Positions 9,773-18,434 of a stretch of DNA of 64,000 nt are shown here, one piece after another; the first letter of the stretch is position 1, and every line of letters begins with the position of its first letter. The stretch is from Acidobacteriota bacterium (lineage in GTDB: Bacteria > Acidobacteriota > Vicinamibacteria > Vicinamibacterales > CAVVIG01): contig QHWJ01000235.1 in the NCBI GenBank assembly GCA_003222535.1, positions 1 to 64,000 on the forward strand, written 5' to 3'. The notes beneath the pieces were generated by a model that searched no databases, had not been told where the DNA came from, and saw only the letters and a program-made list of their open reading frames with translations. Both the position numbers and the translations under genes were made by a program.

Positions 9773-9833
9773 GTAACGAAGATTCTGCCGACCGCTCGTC
9801 GTCACCCGGCGGTTTGGGGCGAAGCTTCGTTAC
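9773..9833. promoter_or_regulatory. Possible operator pair in the PIG-L / PfkB divergent region
   Basis: GTAACGAAG (9773-9781) and its exact reverse complement CTTCGTTAC (9825-9833) are 43 bp apart. The second copy sits inside the palindrome CGAAGCTTCG. Joined, the half-sites would make an 18-bp perfect palindrome of the LacI-type size. Upstream of a sugar-metabolism operon this may be a repressor site. No regulator gene is nearby. Confidence 0.35.
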
Positions 9834-9844
9834 TGGAACTGTGG

Positions 9845-9850
9845 TATTTT
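9845..9850 (+). promoter_or_regulatory. Leaderless-type -10 (TATTTT) of the PfkB operon
   Basis: TATTTT ends 7 nt before the GTG at 9858. This spacing is expected when transcription starts at or next to the start codon, and it favours GTG 9858 over TTG 9849 (which overlaps the hexamer). Confidence 0.55.
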
Positions 9851-9857
9851 GCAGCGC

Positions 9858-10748
9858 GTGCCCCGCCTCGAGCTCCTCACGGTCGGGGAAGCGTTTCAGG
9901 ATCTGATCTTCGCCGGACTGCCGCACATGCCGCGGAGCGGCGAAGAGGTGAGGACGGCGCGGTTCGTGTCGACGATCGGGGGCGGTGCGGTGATCACCGC
10001 GGCGGCGGGCGCGCGGCTCGGACTGCGGACCGCCGTGATCAGCGGCTTGAGCCGGGACGCGTCCCGCGCGCTGCGGCGTGAGCGCATCAGGGTCGTCAAT
10101 GTGAAGCGGCCGGCGGAAGCGCACGCCGTCACCGTCTCGATGTCGACGACGAGCGATCGAAGCTTCGTCACGTTCAACGGCATGAACGATCGCCTGGAAT
10201 CGCGATTGCCGGCCGCCCTCGCCAGGCAGCGCGCCGCCCACGTCCACTTCGCCTTTGCCCCTGCGCGCTGCGATCGCTGGGCCCGGATCGTCGGCCGCCT
10301 GCGCGCGCGCGGCGTGACGACTTCGTGGGATTTCGGTTGGAATCCGTCGGTGCTCGCCAGCGCGGGATTCGGCGGACTCGTCGCCGGAGTCGATTTCGTC
10401 TTCGTCAACGAAGCCGAGGCGTCGATGTATGCGGGCGCGCGCCGGAGGGCGGCAGCGGTCGCCTATTGGCGGCGCTCGGCGCGAAACACCGTCATCAAGC
10501 TGGGGTCGCACGGCAGCCGCTGGGTCGCCGGCGAGCCGGCAGGGATAGACGTGACGGCACCGGCGCCCCGTGTGAGGGCGGTGGACACGACCGGAGCCGG
10601 CGACGCGTTCAACGGCGGCTTTCTCTTCGGCCTGCTCGCCGGCCGCTCACCGCGCGACTGCCTCCGCCTCGGCAATTTCGTCGGCGCGCGATCGACGCTG
10701 GCCGCCGGCGGCGTTGCGGCCCTGCCGCGCCGCAACGAGCTGCCGTGA
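9858..10748 (+). CDS. PfkB-family sugar kinase
   Basis: An ATP-dependent ribokinase-fold kinase of 296 aa that phosphorylates a sugar or nucleoside in the cytoplasm. It shows the N-terminal family signature near IGGGAVITAAAGARLGL and the C-terminal signature DTTGAGDAFNGGFLFGL, whose GAGD supplies the anion hole and catalytic Asp. NEAE and KLGSHGS motifs are present. The start is GTG 9858 because of the -10 at 9845-9850; TTG 9849 would add three residues. It is first of three genes with a GH4 glycosidase and an APC permease (13-nt gap, then overlap). The substrate is unknown; the context suggests use of a glycoside-derived sugar. Confidence 0.88.
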   Translation: MPRLELLTVGEAFQDLIFAGLPHMPRSGEEVRTARFVSTIGGGAVITAAAGARLGLRTAVISGLSRDASRALRRERIRVVNVKRPAEAHAVTVSMSTTSDRSFVTFNGMNDRLESRLPAALARQRAAHVHFAFAPARCDRWARIVGRLRARGVTTSWDFGWNPSVLASAGFGGLVAGVDFVFVNEAEASMYAGARRRAAAVAYWRRSARNTVIKLGSHGSRWVAGEPAGIDVTAPAPRVRAVDTTGAGDAFNGGFLFGLLAGRSPRDCLRLGNFVGARSTLAAGGVAALPRRNELP

Positions 10749-10761
10749 AGAACGATCGGCC

Positions 10762-12057
10762 ATGAAGATCGCCGTCATCGGCGGTGCCGGTGTGCGCACG
10801 CCGCTGCTCGTCAACGGGCTGACGGACTCGGATCTGCCGATTGATCAGATCGCGCTCTACGACGTCGACCAGGAACGCCTGGCGCCCATCGGCCGCGTCG
10901 CGGCGCTGATGGCGGCCCGGGGCCGCGTGGTCCTCTGCGAGTCGCTTGCCGAATGCGTCAGCGGAACCGACTTCGTTTTCACCAGCATCAGGGTAGGCGG
11001 CATGGACCGCCGGATCCGGGACGAGTCCGCTGCCCAGCGCCACGGCATCGTCGGCCAGGAGACCGTGGGCCCCGCGGGGTTCGCCATGGCGACGCGCACC
11101 ATCCCGCACATGGTGCGTTACGCGCGCGAGATCAGCCGGCTCGCGCCGGCGGCGTGGATCATCAACTTCACCAACCCGGCAGGCATGATCACGGAGGCGA
11201 TGCGCACCGTCACGAGCCGTGTGATCGGCATCTGCGACACGCCGACGGAGCTGTTTGAAGAAGTGGCCCACACGCTCAGCCTCGACTCCGAGCGCTGCTA
11301 TTTCGACTACTTCGGCCTGAATCACCTGGGATGGCTCCGCGAGGTCTACAGCGACGGCGAGCCGCAGCTCGGGCGGGTGTGGAACGATGCGGAGCGGCTG
11401 CGCTCGGTCTACAGGATGCCGATCTTCGAGCCGCCATTCCTGCATGATCTGAAGCTGCTGCCGACCGAGTACGTCTATTACTACGACCAGCCGCAGCGCG
11501 CGTTCGAGAACGTTCAACGCGCGGGCCGGAGCCGCGGGCAGGCGATCGCAGAGCTGACAGGAGTGCTGTTCGAAGCGTTGCGCGAGCCGGGCGCCGACAT
11601 GGTGGCGGTCTACAAGGCGTATCTCTGGACGCGCAGCGCCGGGTACATGCAGATCGAATCGGGCAGCGACAGCCCCGCGGCGCCGGCGCGCCAGGCGGGG
11701 CTGAGCGGCTACGACAGGATCGCCTTGGGAGTCGTGCGGGCGATTCACTTCAACACGCACGCGATCATCCCGCTCAGCGTCAGGAACCTCGGCAACATCC
11801 CGGAGCTCCTCGATGGAGACGTCGTCGAAGTACCGTGCGTTGTCAATTCGAATGGCGCCCGGCCCCTTCATGTCGGTCGGGTTGTCGATCGGATACGTCC
11901 CCTGCTGGCGCGGGTGAAGGAGTACGAGCGCCTCACAGTACGCGCCGCCCTGACCCAATCGCTCGACGCCGCCCGTGAAGCGCTGGCCAGCAACCCACTG
12001 GTGCCTGACCGTGCGACGGCCGATCGGCTGGTCCGCGACCTGTCGCCGCTATGGTGA
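10762..12057 (+). CDS. Family 4 glycoside hydrolase (NAD+/Mn2+-dependent)
   Basis: A GH4 enzyme of 431 aa; the family cleaves alpha- or beta-glycosides (often 6-phosphoglycosides) by an oxidation-elimination mechanism using NAD+ and a divalent metal. Visible features are a Rossmann start (VIGGAGVRTPLL), the NFTNP motif near 135-139, Cys158 in GICDTP and His188 in GLNHLGW as probable metal ligands. ATG 10762 is chosen because the Rossmann strand begins there; upstream codons lie inside the kinase gene. The 3' end overlaps the permease start by 7 nt, so translation is probably coupled. Specificity (glucosidase, galactosidase or glucuronidase) cannot be decided. Confidence 0.9.
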   Translation: MKIAVIGGAGVRTPLLVNGLTDSDLPIDQIALYDVDQERLAPIGRVAALMAARGRVVLCESLAECVSGTDFVFTSIRVGGMDRRIRDESAAQRHGIVGQETVGPAGFAMATRTIPHMVRYAREISRLAPAAWIINFTNPAGMITEAMRTVTSRVIGICDTPTELFEEVAHTLSLDSERCYFDYFGLNHLGWLREVYSDGEPQLGRVWNDAERLRSVYRMPIFEPPFLHDLKLLPTEYVYYYDQPQRAFENVQRAGRSRGQAIAELTGVLFEALREPGADMVAVYKAYLWTRSAGYMQIESGSDSPAAPARQAGLSGYDRIALGVVRAIHFNTHAIIPLSVRNLGNIPELLDGDVVEVPCVVNSNGARPLHVGRVVDRIRPLLARVKEYERLTVRAALTQSLDAAREALASNPLVPDRATADRLVRDLSPLW

Positions 12058-13379
12058 CGCTCGATCGCGGGATGGGCCTGCTGCCGGCCACTGCCACGAA
12101 CGTCATCGGAATGGTGGGCGTCGGACCGTTTCTCACGATTCCATTCATGGTGTCCGCCATGAACGGCCCGCACATCCTGTACGCGTGGGCCTTCGGTGCG
12201 GTGCTGGCGCTCTGCGACGGTCTCGTGTATGCGGAGCTCGCCGCCGCGCTCCCCGGCAGCGGCGGCCCGTACGTCTATCTGCGCGAGGCGTACCGTCCAT
12301 TCGGTCTGGGCCGGCTGTTCGCATTCGTCTTCATCTTCCAGCTGATACTCGTCGCGCCGCTCTCGATCGCGGGAGGTGCGGTCGGCTTCGCCGACTACCT
12401 CGGCTTCTACTGGACCTCGATGGGAGGGGTCCAGCACAACGTGATTGCCGCCGTTGTCTGCATCGTAGTCACGGCGCTGCTCTACCGCGACATCACCTCG
12501 ATCGGCCGCCTGGCGGTCGTCATGCTCGTGTTCGTGATGGTGACGGTGGGCTGGATCATCGTGGCGGGCGTGTCCAGTTTTTCCTGGGGCCAGGCGTTCG
12601 ATTTTCCGCCAGAGGCACGCCGGCTGGACGCAAACCTGCTTCGGGCGATGGGAGCGGCCGGCCTTCTCGCGATGTACAACTACGGCGGCTACAGCAACAT
12701 CTGCAACATCGGCGATGAGATCAAGACGCCGGAGCGGACGATGCCGCGCGCGATCGTGTTGTCGATTGTGATGGTCGTCGTCCTCTACGTCGTGATGAGC
12801 ACGGTGATTCTCGGCCTCATCCCGTGGCAGGACGTGCAGCGGACGCGGACGATCGCGTCGCTGTTCATCGGGCGCACGTTCTCGGATCCCGTGCACGGCC
12901 GGATCGCGGCGATCGTGATGACCGCGCTCATCCTGTTCGTCACCGCATCATCCGTGTACGCGGTGATTCTCGGCTACTCGCGGATTCCGTTCGCGGCGGC
13001 CAGAGACGGTCAGTTCTTCAGCGTCTTCGGCCGCCTGCACCGCACCAAACATTTTCCGCACGTGTCGCTGCTGACCATCGGGGCGGTGACGATTCCTTTC
13101 TGCTTCTTCACGCTCGGCCAGCTCGTGGGTTGGCTGATCCTCGTGCAGATCCTGCTGCAGTTCATCTGGCAATGCGCCGCGGTCATTCTGCTGCGGCGTT
13201 ACCGCCGCGACATCGTGAAGCCGTTCCGGATGTGGCTGTACCCGCTGCCCGCGATCGTCTCCCTGACGATGTGGATCTATATTTTCCTGTCGGCGCCGCG
13301 AGCCGGCATGCTCTTCTCCGCGGCATTCCTCGCCGCCGCGGTTGTCGCATACGCCCTGTTCGAGCGCGCCGCCAGCTGA
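12051..13379 (+). CDS. APC-superfamily amino acid/polyamine-type permease
   Basis: An integral inner-membrane transporter of 442 aa with about 12 hydrophobic helices. The family signature is at the N-terminus (MVGVGPFLTIPFMV, then LVYAELAAALPGSGGPYVYLREAY) and at NYGGYSNICNIGDEIKTPERTMPRAI near 205-230. APC carriers move amino acids, polyamines or related cations by proton or antiport coupling. Finding one translationally coupled to a sugar kinase and a GH4 glycosidase is unusual; the substrate could be an amino sugar or amino-acid conjugate, which is inference only. It is the last gene of the operon. Confidence 0.9.
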   Translation: MVTLDRGMGLLPATATNVIGMVGVGPFLTIPFMVSAMNGPHILYAWAFGAVLALCDGLVYAELAAALPGSGGPYVYLREAYRPFGLGRLFAFVFIFQLILVAPLSIAGGAVGFADYLGFYWTSMGGVQHNVIAAVVCIVVTALLYRDITSIGRLAVVMLVFVMVTVGWIIVAGVSSFSWGQAFDFPPEARRLDANLLRAMGAAGLLAMYNYGGYSNICNIGDEIKTPERTMPRAIVLSIVMVVVLYVVMSTVILGLIPWQDVQRTRTIASLFIGRTFSDPVHGRIAAIVMTALILFVTASSVYAVILGYSRIPFAAARDGQFFSVFGRLHRTKHFPHVSLLTIGAVTIPFCFFTLGQLVGWLILVQILLQFIWQCAAVILLRRYRRDIVKPFRMWLYPLPAIVSLTMWIYIFLSAPRAGMLFSAAFLAAAVVAYALFERAAS

Positions 13380-13427
13380 GATCCGGCACGGTCTCCAGTG
13401 TCGCGAGCTTGACGCCTTCCGTACATC

Positions 13428-13541
13428 GCTCGTCCTGAGCTTGTCCTGAGCTTGTCGAAGGACGAGCCGCCGAAATGGCTCGTGGTTCGATCGCCCTGTT
13501 GTGAGCGAGACGCTCATCCTTCGACAGGCTCAGGATGAGCG
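13428..13541. repeat. Pair of inverted CCTGAGCTTGTCGAAGG elements
   Basis: CCTGAGCTTGTCGAAGG lies in the left arm (with an extra partial copy just before it), and CCTTCGACAGGCTCAGG, its reverse complement with one change, in the right arm at 13517-13533. Each copy is flanked by self-complementary GCTCGTCC/GGACGAGC or CTCATCC/GGATGAG. This is the layout of REP/BIME elements. The 215-bp gap between the convergent permease and Oar genes holds nothing else that I can recognise. Confidence 0.8.
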
Positions 13542-13594
13542 GTGAGTTCGAAGGGCTCGCCAGGGCGCGTATCAGGCGCATCGCGCGCCGATCG

Positions 13595-16500
13595 CTAGAA
13601 GTAGAGCTTCACCGCGAGCTGGAACTCGCGCGGATCGCCAAGCGTGCCCGTGATCTTTCCGAAGGTGGCCGGATTCGACACGCTCGCCGCGGGGAAGTCG
13701 TAGTTCGTCCAGTTGAACACATTGAATCCCTCAACCCTGAATTCGAGGCGCCGGCTGGCGCCGAGCGGGAAGTTCCTGAACAGGGACATGTTCATCGTCT
13801 TGGAGCCTGGCCCGCGCACCGTGTTGAATCCGCAGTTCCCGTAGGTGAACGCGGCCGTCTCCGCGAATGCGGACGGGTCGAACCACTGGTCGATGGTTTG
13901 ATTGAATCCGCCCGGCAGTGGATCGCCGATGCAGTTCGCGCGGGACTGACGGCCCGTGCCGGTATTGGCGCGGTCGGTCGCCGTGATCGTGAACGGCCGG
14001 CCGTCGTTCAGGGTCAGGATGCCATTGATCGTCCAGTTGCCCGCGAGCGCACCAGCCAGCCGGCCCGGGCGGAAACGCCTGCCGTCGCCCACCGGGACCT
14101 CGTAGATGAAGCTCTGCACGAACCGCTTCGGGATATCGAACGCGAGCGGACCGTAATCGCGGGACGGATCGTACGCCGTCAGCGGCACGTTCCCGGACGC
14201 GCCATTCCCCGCGCTCAGGTGATCCAGGAAATTCCCGCGCGCTCGACCGTAGGTAAACGACGAGGTGAAAGACAGGCCACCGCTGAACCTGCGCTGCACG
14301 CGAGCCTGCAGTGCGTGGTAATCGGCCGCGCCGTTGGTCGCGATCTGCTCGAGATAGGCGTTCCCGAAGCCGTACTTCGCGTACGGAAAAACGACGACGT
14401 TGCCCGCGGTGATGATCCCTTCGTTCAGATTCCGCAGCTTGCGGCCGTTGCGCGTGACGTTGCCGACGTACTCGACCGACGCGACCGTGCTGTCGCCGAA
14501 CCGGACTTCAGGACCGGCACTGAACTGGTGGACGATGGGGGTCCGCTGGTCGGGATCCTGAATGCGCCACTGGACGGTTCTTGGATCGATCGTGGACGCG
14601 GAAATCGGCGTGAACCCGTTCCGGAGCAGGATCACCGGCGCCTCCGCGCCCGAGTTCGCCGTTTGAAACACGTCGACCAGCTGCGGTGGATTCAGCGCGA
14701 GCTGGCTCTCGCTGCCGTAGCGATCGGTCTGTTGATAGAAGATCCCATAGCCGCCGCGCACCACAATCCGCGGCGTCATCGCATACGAAAAGCCGGCGCG
14801 CGGCGCGAAGTCATTGAGGTCAGGATGAATCAACGTGCGATCGAACATGTCGCCCGAGTCCCTGGCGGTGAGGACTTGCCCCGTCGCCGGATCGATGTTC
14901 GTCAGCAGATTGTGGCGATCCTGCATCGGCGTGAAGTACTCGTACCGGAGCCCGAAATTGATCGTGAGATTCGGTCCGAGGCGCCACGCATCCTGCCCAT
15001 ACACCTGCCATCCGTCGCTGAAGAGGTTGGCTTCGTGGTACAGCGTCAGCCCCTGCTGCGTGACGAGGCCCAGAAGAAAATCACCGAACCCGGTGTTCGT
15101 GTACCGTCCGTCGTTGAAGCTCAGGAATCCGTTCAGCGCGCGCAGATCGACATAGTCGACGATGTCGCGGCGCCGTTCGACGCCGAACTTGTAGTTGTGC
15201 GTGCCTTTCGTCCACGTGACATTCCCGGCGAACTGGAAGACCTGCGACGTCTGGTCCTGCGGGCGGAAGAAGGGGCCCCCTATCCGCGCGAGCCCGGAAA
15301 TCTGCGTGTGCGGCAGGCCGCCGCTGTAGACAGGGTTCTCGGGTACGCCCTTGATGCCGTATTGCGCGTTGGAGTTGATGCCGAATGCCAGTTGCCGCGA
15401 GTCGGAGGACATCCGGTTCCAGGAGGCGCGGAATTCACTGAACGCCGAGCCCCCGAACACGCGAGACCACCCGCCGACCGCGCTCTGCCCCTTGTTGAAG
15501 ATGTCGCTGGAGAAATCTCCGGACGCCACCGGATCGTTGAGCACGGGCGGCTCGTGCCGGACGGTGTTCATATAGCTGTAGCGACCGAACAACTGATCCC
15601 GGCCAGCCCGAACATTCTGATCGCCGCGCACGTCGAACTGGTTCACGTCGTTGTGCAGGAGGCCATTGGAAATGAAATTCGGCACGCCGAAAGACCCGGG
15701 TTGTCCCTGGCGAGCCACCGCCGAGGGAATGTTGGGCATCGGGTACAGCGCCAGCATGGCCTGGGCCGCCGGATCGAAGCAGCTCGGCGTGATGGTCTTC
15801 GCCGCCGTGTTGATGCAGCCCGCCGGCGCGAACGCCGAGGTCGTGAGCCCGCGCGATAACTCGATCAGGTTGCCCTGCCGCATCAGCGGCGTTGGCACGA
15901 CGGCCGTCGCCGTCAGAGCTTTCGTGGTCCGCGTTGCCTGATAATCGCCGAAGAAAAACGTGTGTCCCTTCAGAATCGGCCCACCCAGCGTCGCCCCGCC
16001 GATGTGCTGGTTGAACCGTCCTTTCGGGCGGTCGGCGCGATTGTTGTCCCACGTGTTGGCGTTGAACGCTTCGTCGCGGAAGAAGTCGAACAGGTCGCCG
16101 CGGAACGCGTTCGAGCCCTGCTTGATCGACGCGTTGATCACGGCGCCGGCGGCCTTGCCGAACTCGGCCGAATAGGTCCGCGTCTGCACGCGGAATTCCT
16201 CCAGCGCGTCGACCGGGGGTTGAATCACCTGTGCGCTCCGCTCCTGCAGGTTCGTCGAGAACGAGTTATTGTCCGCGCCGTCGAGCATGAAGTTGTTCCA
16301 GGTGGCGTAGTTGCCGTTCGCGTTGAAGAACGTGTCCTCGCCGCGGCTCGTCAGGCCCGCCGGAGCGACCACGACCCCCGTCGTCAGCAGCGCCAGCTCG
16401 GCGTAGCGCCTGCCGAGCAGCGGCAGGTCCGTGACTTGACGCTGGTCCACGGCATACCCGATGTCCGCGGTCTGCGTGTGCAGCAACCCGCTCCGAGCGG

Positions 16501-16873
16501 CGCTCACGACGACCTCTTCGGACAGCGCGCCCACGGCCAGCGTGAAATTGACTTCAATGCGCTCCTGAACGTGAAGCTCGATGTTCTGGCGGATGGCGCG
16601 GCGGAAGCCCTGAAGCTCCGCCGCGACAGCGTAGGATCCGATCTTCAGGCTCGGGAATGCGTATTCCCCCTGGCCATTGGTGAGCGCATTGACCGACACA
16701 CCGGTCGTCGTCTGCGTCGCGGTGACCATCGCTCCCGGGATCACGGCGCTCGATGAATCTCGAACCGTGCCGACGAGTGCGGCCGAGTCCAGCTGTGCCA
16801 GCGCCGGGGCTCCGGCCAGCACCGCAATGACGAACGTAGAAGCGCATAGCAGCCTGGCGGCGAGCCGGGTCAT
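13595..16873 (-). CDS. Second Oar-type TonB-dependent receptor
   Basis: A 1092-aa outer-membrane receptor, paralogous in architecture to the one at 3553-6918: signal peptide ending ALAQ, a carboxypeptidase-regulatory-like domain at about 30-110 (LVGTVRDSSSAVIPGAMV), a plug-like segment with NGNYATWNNFMLDGADNN, and a barrel ending FQLAVKLYF. ATG 16873 is chosen because GGAGGA precedes it and the signal peptide follows; the reading frame runs 27 codons further upstream into the IS end. It is transcribed in the same direction as the tonB/exb operon, but an IS630 element now begins about 50 bp upstream of its start, displacing its promoter. Confidence 0.9.
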   Translation of the reverse strand: MTRLAARLLCASTFVIAVLAGAPALAQLDSAALVGTVRDSSSAVIPGAMVTATQTTTGVSVNALTNGQGEYAFPSLKIGSYAVAAELQGFRRAIRQNIELHVQERIEVNFTLAVGALSEEVVVSAARSGLLHTQTADIGYAVDQRQVTDLPLLGRRYAELALLTTGVVVAPAGLTSRGEDTFFNANGNYATWNNFMLDGADNNSFSTNLQERSAQVIQPPVDALEEFRVQTRTYSAEFGKAAGAVINASIKQGSNAFRGDLFDFFRDEAFNANTWDNNRADRPKGRFNQHIGGATLGGPILKGHTFFFGDYQATRTTKALTATAVVPTPLMRQGNLIELSRGLTTSAFAPAGCINTAAKTITPSCFDPAAQAMLALYPMPNIPSAVARQGQPGSFGVPNFISNGLLHNDVNQFDVRGDQNVRAGRDQLFGRYSYMNTVRHEPPVLNDPVASGDFSSDIFNKGQSAVGGWSRVFGGSAFSEFRASWNRMSSDSRQLAFGINSNAQYGIKGVPENPVYSGGLPHTQISGLARIGGPFFRPQDQTSQVFQFAGNVTWTKGTHNYKFGVERRRDIVDYVDLRALNGFLSFNDGRYTNTGFGDFLLGLVTQQGLTLYHEANLFSDGWQVYGQDAWRLGPNLTINFGLRYEYFTPMQDRHNLLTNIDPATGQVLTARDSGDMFDRTLIHPDLNDFAPRAGFSYAMTPRIVVRGGYGIFYQQTDRYGSESQLALNPPQLVDVFQTANSGAEAPVILLRNGFTPISASTIDPRTVQWRIQDPDQRTPIVHQFSAGPEVRFGDSTVASVEYVGNVTRNGRKLRNLNEGIITAGNVVVFPYAKYGFGNAYLEQIATNGAADYHALQARVQRRFSGGLSFTSSFTYGRARGNFLDHLSAGNGASGNVPLTAYDPSRDYGPLAFDIPKRFVQSFIYEVPVGDGRRFRPGRLAGALAGNWTINGILTLNDGRPFTITATDRANTGTGRQSRANCIGDPLPGGFNQTIDQWFDPSAFAETAAFTYGNCGFNTVRGPGSKTMNMSLFRNFPLGASRRLEFRVEGFNVFNWTNYDFPAASVSNPATFGKITGTLGDPREFQLAVKLYF

Positions 16874-16924
16874 AGCGTCCTCCGATTCTCGAGAATCCAC
16901 GGTAGGAACCATGGGGGCTGATAC

Positions 16925-18184
16925 TAGTACGTCGATTCCTAAATAATATGTCAATAGCCTACGCTACGGACACCGTGTCTAGCTTGTACTTCCAGCGGAA
17001 CACCACGGGTGCGTCGTTGACCTCCTGCAGGTAGAGTTCGATGCGTGTCTTCAATTCGTCGCTCGAGGCGACGCGGATGCCGCGCAGCAGAGTCTTCGCC
17101 ATTTTTCCAAAGAACGACTCGATCAGGTTCAGCCACGATCCGTGTTTCGGCGTGAAGGTGAATTCAAACCGGTTCGGCACAGTTGTCAAGAACGCACGGG
17201 TCTCTTTCGAGATATGTGCAGAGTGATTGTCCAAGACCAGTCGGATGCGCGCGCCTGCGGGGTAATGCGCATCGGCCAGTTTCAGGAACTCGATAAACTC
17301 CACGCTGCGGTGCCGTGGACGCACGAGGCCGAGCACTTCGCCGGACACCAGATCGATGCCGGCCAGCAGAGACAACGTGCCGTGCCGAACGTATTCATGA
17401 TCCCGGCCGAGGGTTGCGTGTCTTCCAGGCACGGGCGGAAGATCCGGGGCGGTATTCCCGAGCGCTTGAATGCCGGGCTTCTCATCGTAGGACAGGATGG
17501 CGACCAGGTCCGGGGGTGGAGTACCTTTCTGACGCCAGATCTCCACCTGGTGGTAGACATGCAGCACCTGCACCATCTTCGCGTCAAACTCGGGATCGCG
17601 TCGTTCCAGGTAGTACTGAATCTTGTGCGGCCGCACGTGCGGCGCGCTCAGAATTTTCGACACCGTTCCGCGTCCGAGTTTCGCCAAGCTCGGGTGGCCG
17701 GCCGCCTCGCAGTGCTTCCGAATATGCTTGGCCAGCAAGCGGGTTGTCCACAATTCCTGGGCGTACCCAAGATCCTTCGGTTTCTGGCAGGCGAGGGCGA
17801 TCACCCACGCGCGCGCGTCGGCGGTGATCGCGCGACGACGGCCACGCCCCGGCAAATCGGCCAGCGCTTGCGTGCTGCCCAACTCCAAGGCTTTGCTGAT
17901 GCAGCGTTCAACACGCGGGCGGTTGGTGCCCAGCGCGGTGGCAATCGTGGAAATGCTCTCGCCAGCGTGATAGCGCAACAGCATCGACGCGCGCTGCACG
18001 CGACCCGCCGGGGCGCTTCGCGATTGCGACAAGGTCGAGAGCATCTCTATTTCCGTCGCGCTCAGTGTCAACGGAGCGCGCCGACTGACAAACGGCAAGT
18101 GGGCCACCCTCCTCGTAATGGGGCGGCCGGAAGCTTACACCACTATTCCTAGTATTGCAATATTATTTTGGAATCAATGTACTA
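16925..18184. mobile_element. IS630-family insertion sequence, apparently complete
   Basis: About 1.26 kb bounded by imperfect terminal inverted repeats of roughly 33 bp. The left end reads TAGTACGTCGATTCC and the right end, reverse-complemented, TAGTACATTGATTCC, continuing AAATAATAT on both sides. TA dinucleotides at both tips fit the TA target duplication of this family. It carries one intact DDE transposase gene. Its right TA (18183-18184) is also the left TA of a MITE, so the two elements abut exactly. Confidence 0.88.
16959..18107 (-). CDS. IS630-family DDE transposase
   Basis: A 382-aa transposase. The N-terminal half has helix-turn-helix segments (ISTIATALGTNRPRVERCISKAL, then RGTVSKILSA). 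The C-terminal DDE domain shows Asp in ILSYDEKPGI, Asp in IRLVLDNHSAH and Glu in GSWLNLIESFFGKM. The frame is intact, so the element may be active. It starts at GTG 18107 with GAGGAGG immediately upstream. It reads in the same direction as the downstream Oar gene and could be co-transcribed with it from the promoter at 18406-18434. Confidence 0.93.
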   Translation of the reverse strand: MAHLPFVSRRAPLTLSATEIEMLSTLSQSRSAPAGRVQRASMLLRYHAGESISTIATALGTNRPRVERCISKALELGSTQALADLPGRGRRRAITADARAWVIALACQKPKDLGYAQELWTTRLLAKHIRKHCEAAGHPSLAKLGRGTVSKILSAPHVRPHKIQYYLERRDPEFDAKMVQVLHVYHQVEIWRQKGTPPPDLVAILSYDEKPGIQALGNTAPDLPPVPGRHATLGRDHEYVRHGTLSLLAGIDLVSGEVLGLVRPRHRSVEFIEFLKLADAHYPAGARIRLVLDNHSAHISKETRAFLTTVPNRFEFTFTPKHGSWLNLIESFFGKMAKTLLRGIRVASSDELKTRIELYLQEVNDAPVVFRWKYKLDTVSVA

Positions 18185-18386
18185 GTGTCCCGTAACAGTG
18201 ATTCGTCACATAATTCCCGGGCGGGGCATCCCTCCTCCACCCCAACGCGGCTGCCGCGTTGGGGGCCCCGGGGCTGGCTGCGTTGCTCGTCGCTTACATG
18301 CTCCCGGTATGCGCGCTCCTCGCGCCTTGCCATCCGGGCGCCGCGCTCCGGGACTTATGCAACGAATCACTGTTACGGGACACTAG
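18182..18386. mobile_element. MITE-like element with perfect 25-bp terminal inverted repeats
   Basis: The arms 18182-18206 and 18362-18386 are perfect 25-bp inverted repeats beginning CTAGTGTCCCGTAAC. Complementarity continues inward imperfectly for about 20 bp more. TA within CTAG at each tip looks like a target duplication. The centre contains another hairpin (CCCCAACGCGGC / GCCGCGTTGGGG near 18240-18264) and no credible gene. The ends differ from those of the adjacent IS630, so it is mobilised by another transposase. Confidence 0.85.
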
Positions 18387-18405
18387 CGCTGCGCCGAAAG
18401 TGGCC

Positions 18406-18434
18406 AGTATCGCTATCGACTGGAATGGTGTCAA
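18406..18434 (-). promoter_or_regulatory. Probable original promoter of the second Oar receptor
   Basis: On the minus strand TTGACA (18429-18434) and GATACT (18406-18411) are separated by 17 nt. Transcription would start near 18399, reading into the MITE, the IS630 and then the Oar gene. It lies downstream of the exb operon terminator, so it is independent of that operon. Confidence 0.6.

Noticed and set aside
13535-15859. 774-codon plus-strand frame opposite the second Oar gene
   Set aside because: No signal, domain or ribosome-binding site; it mirrors the codon bias of the real minus-strand receptor gene.
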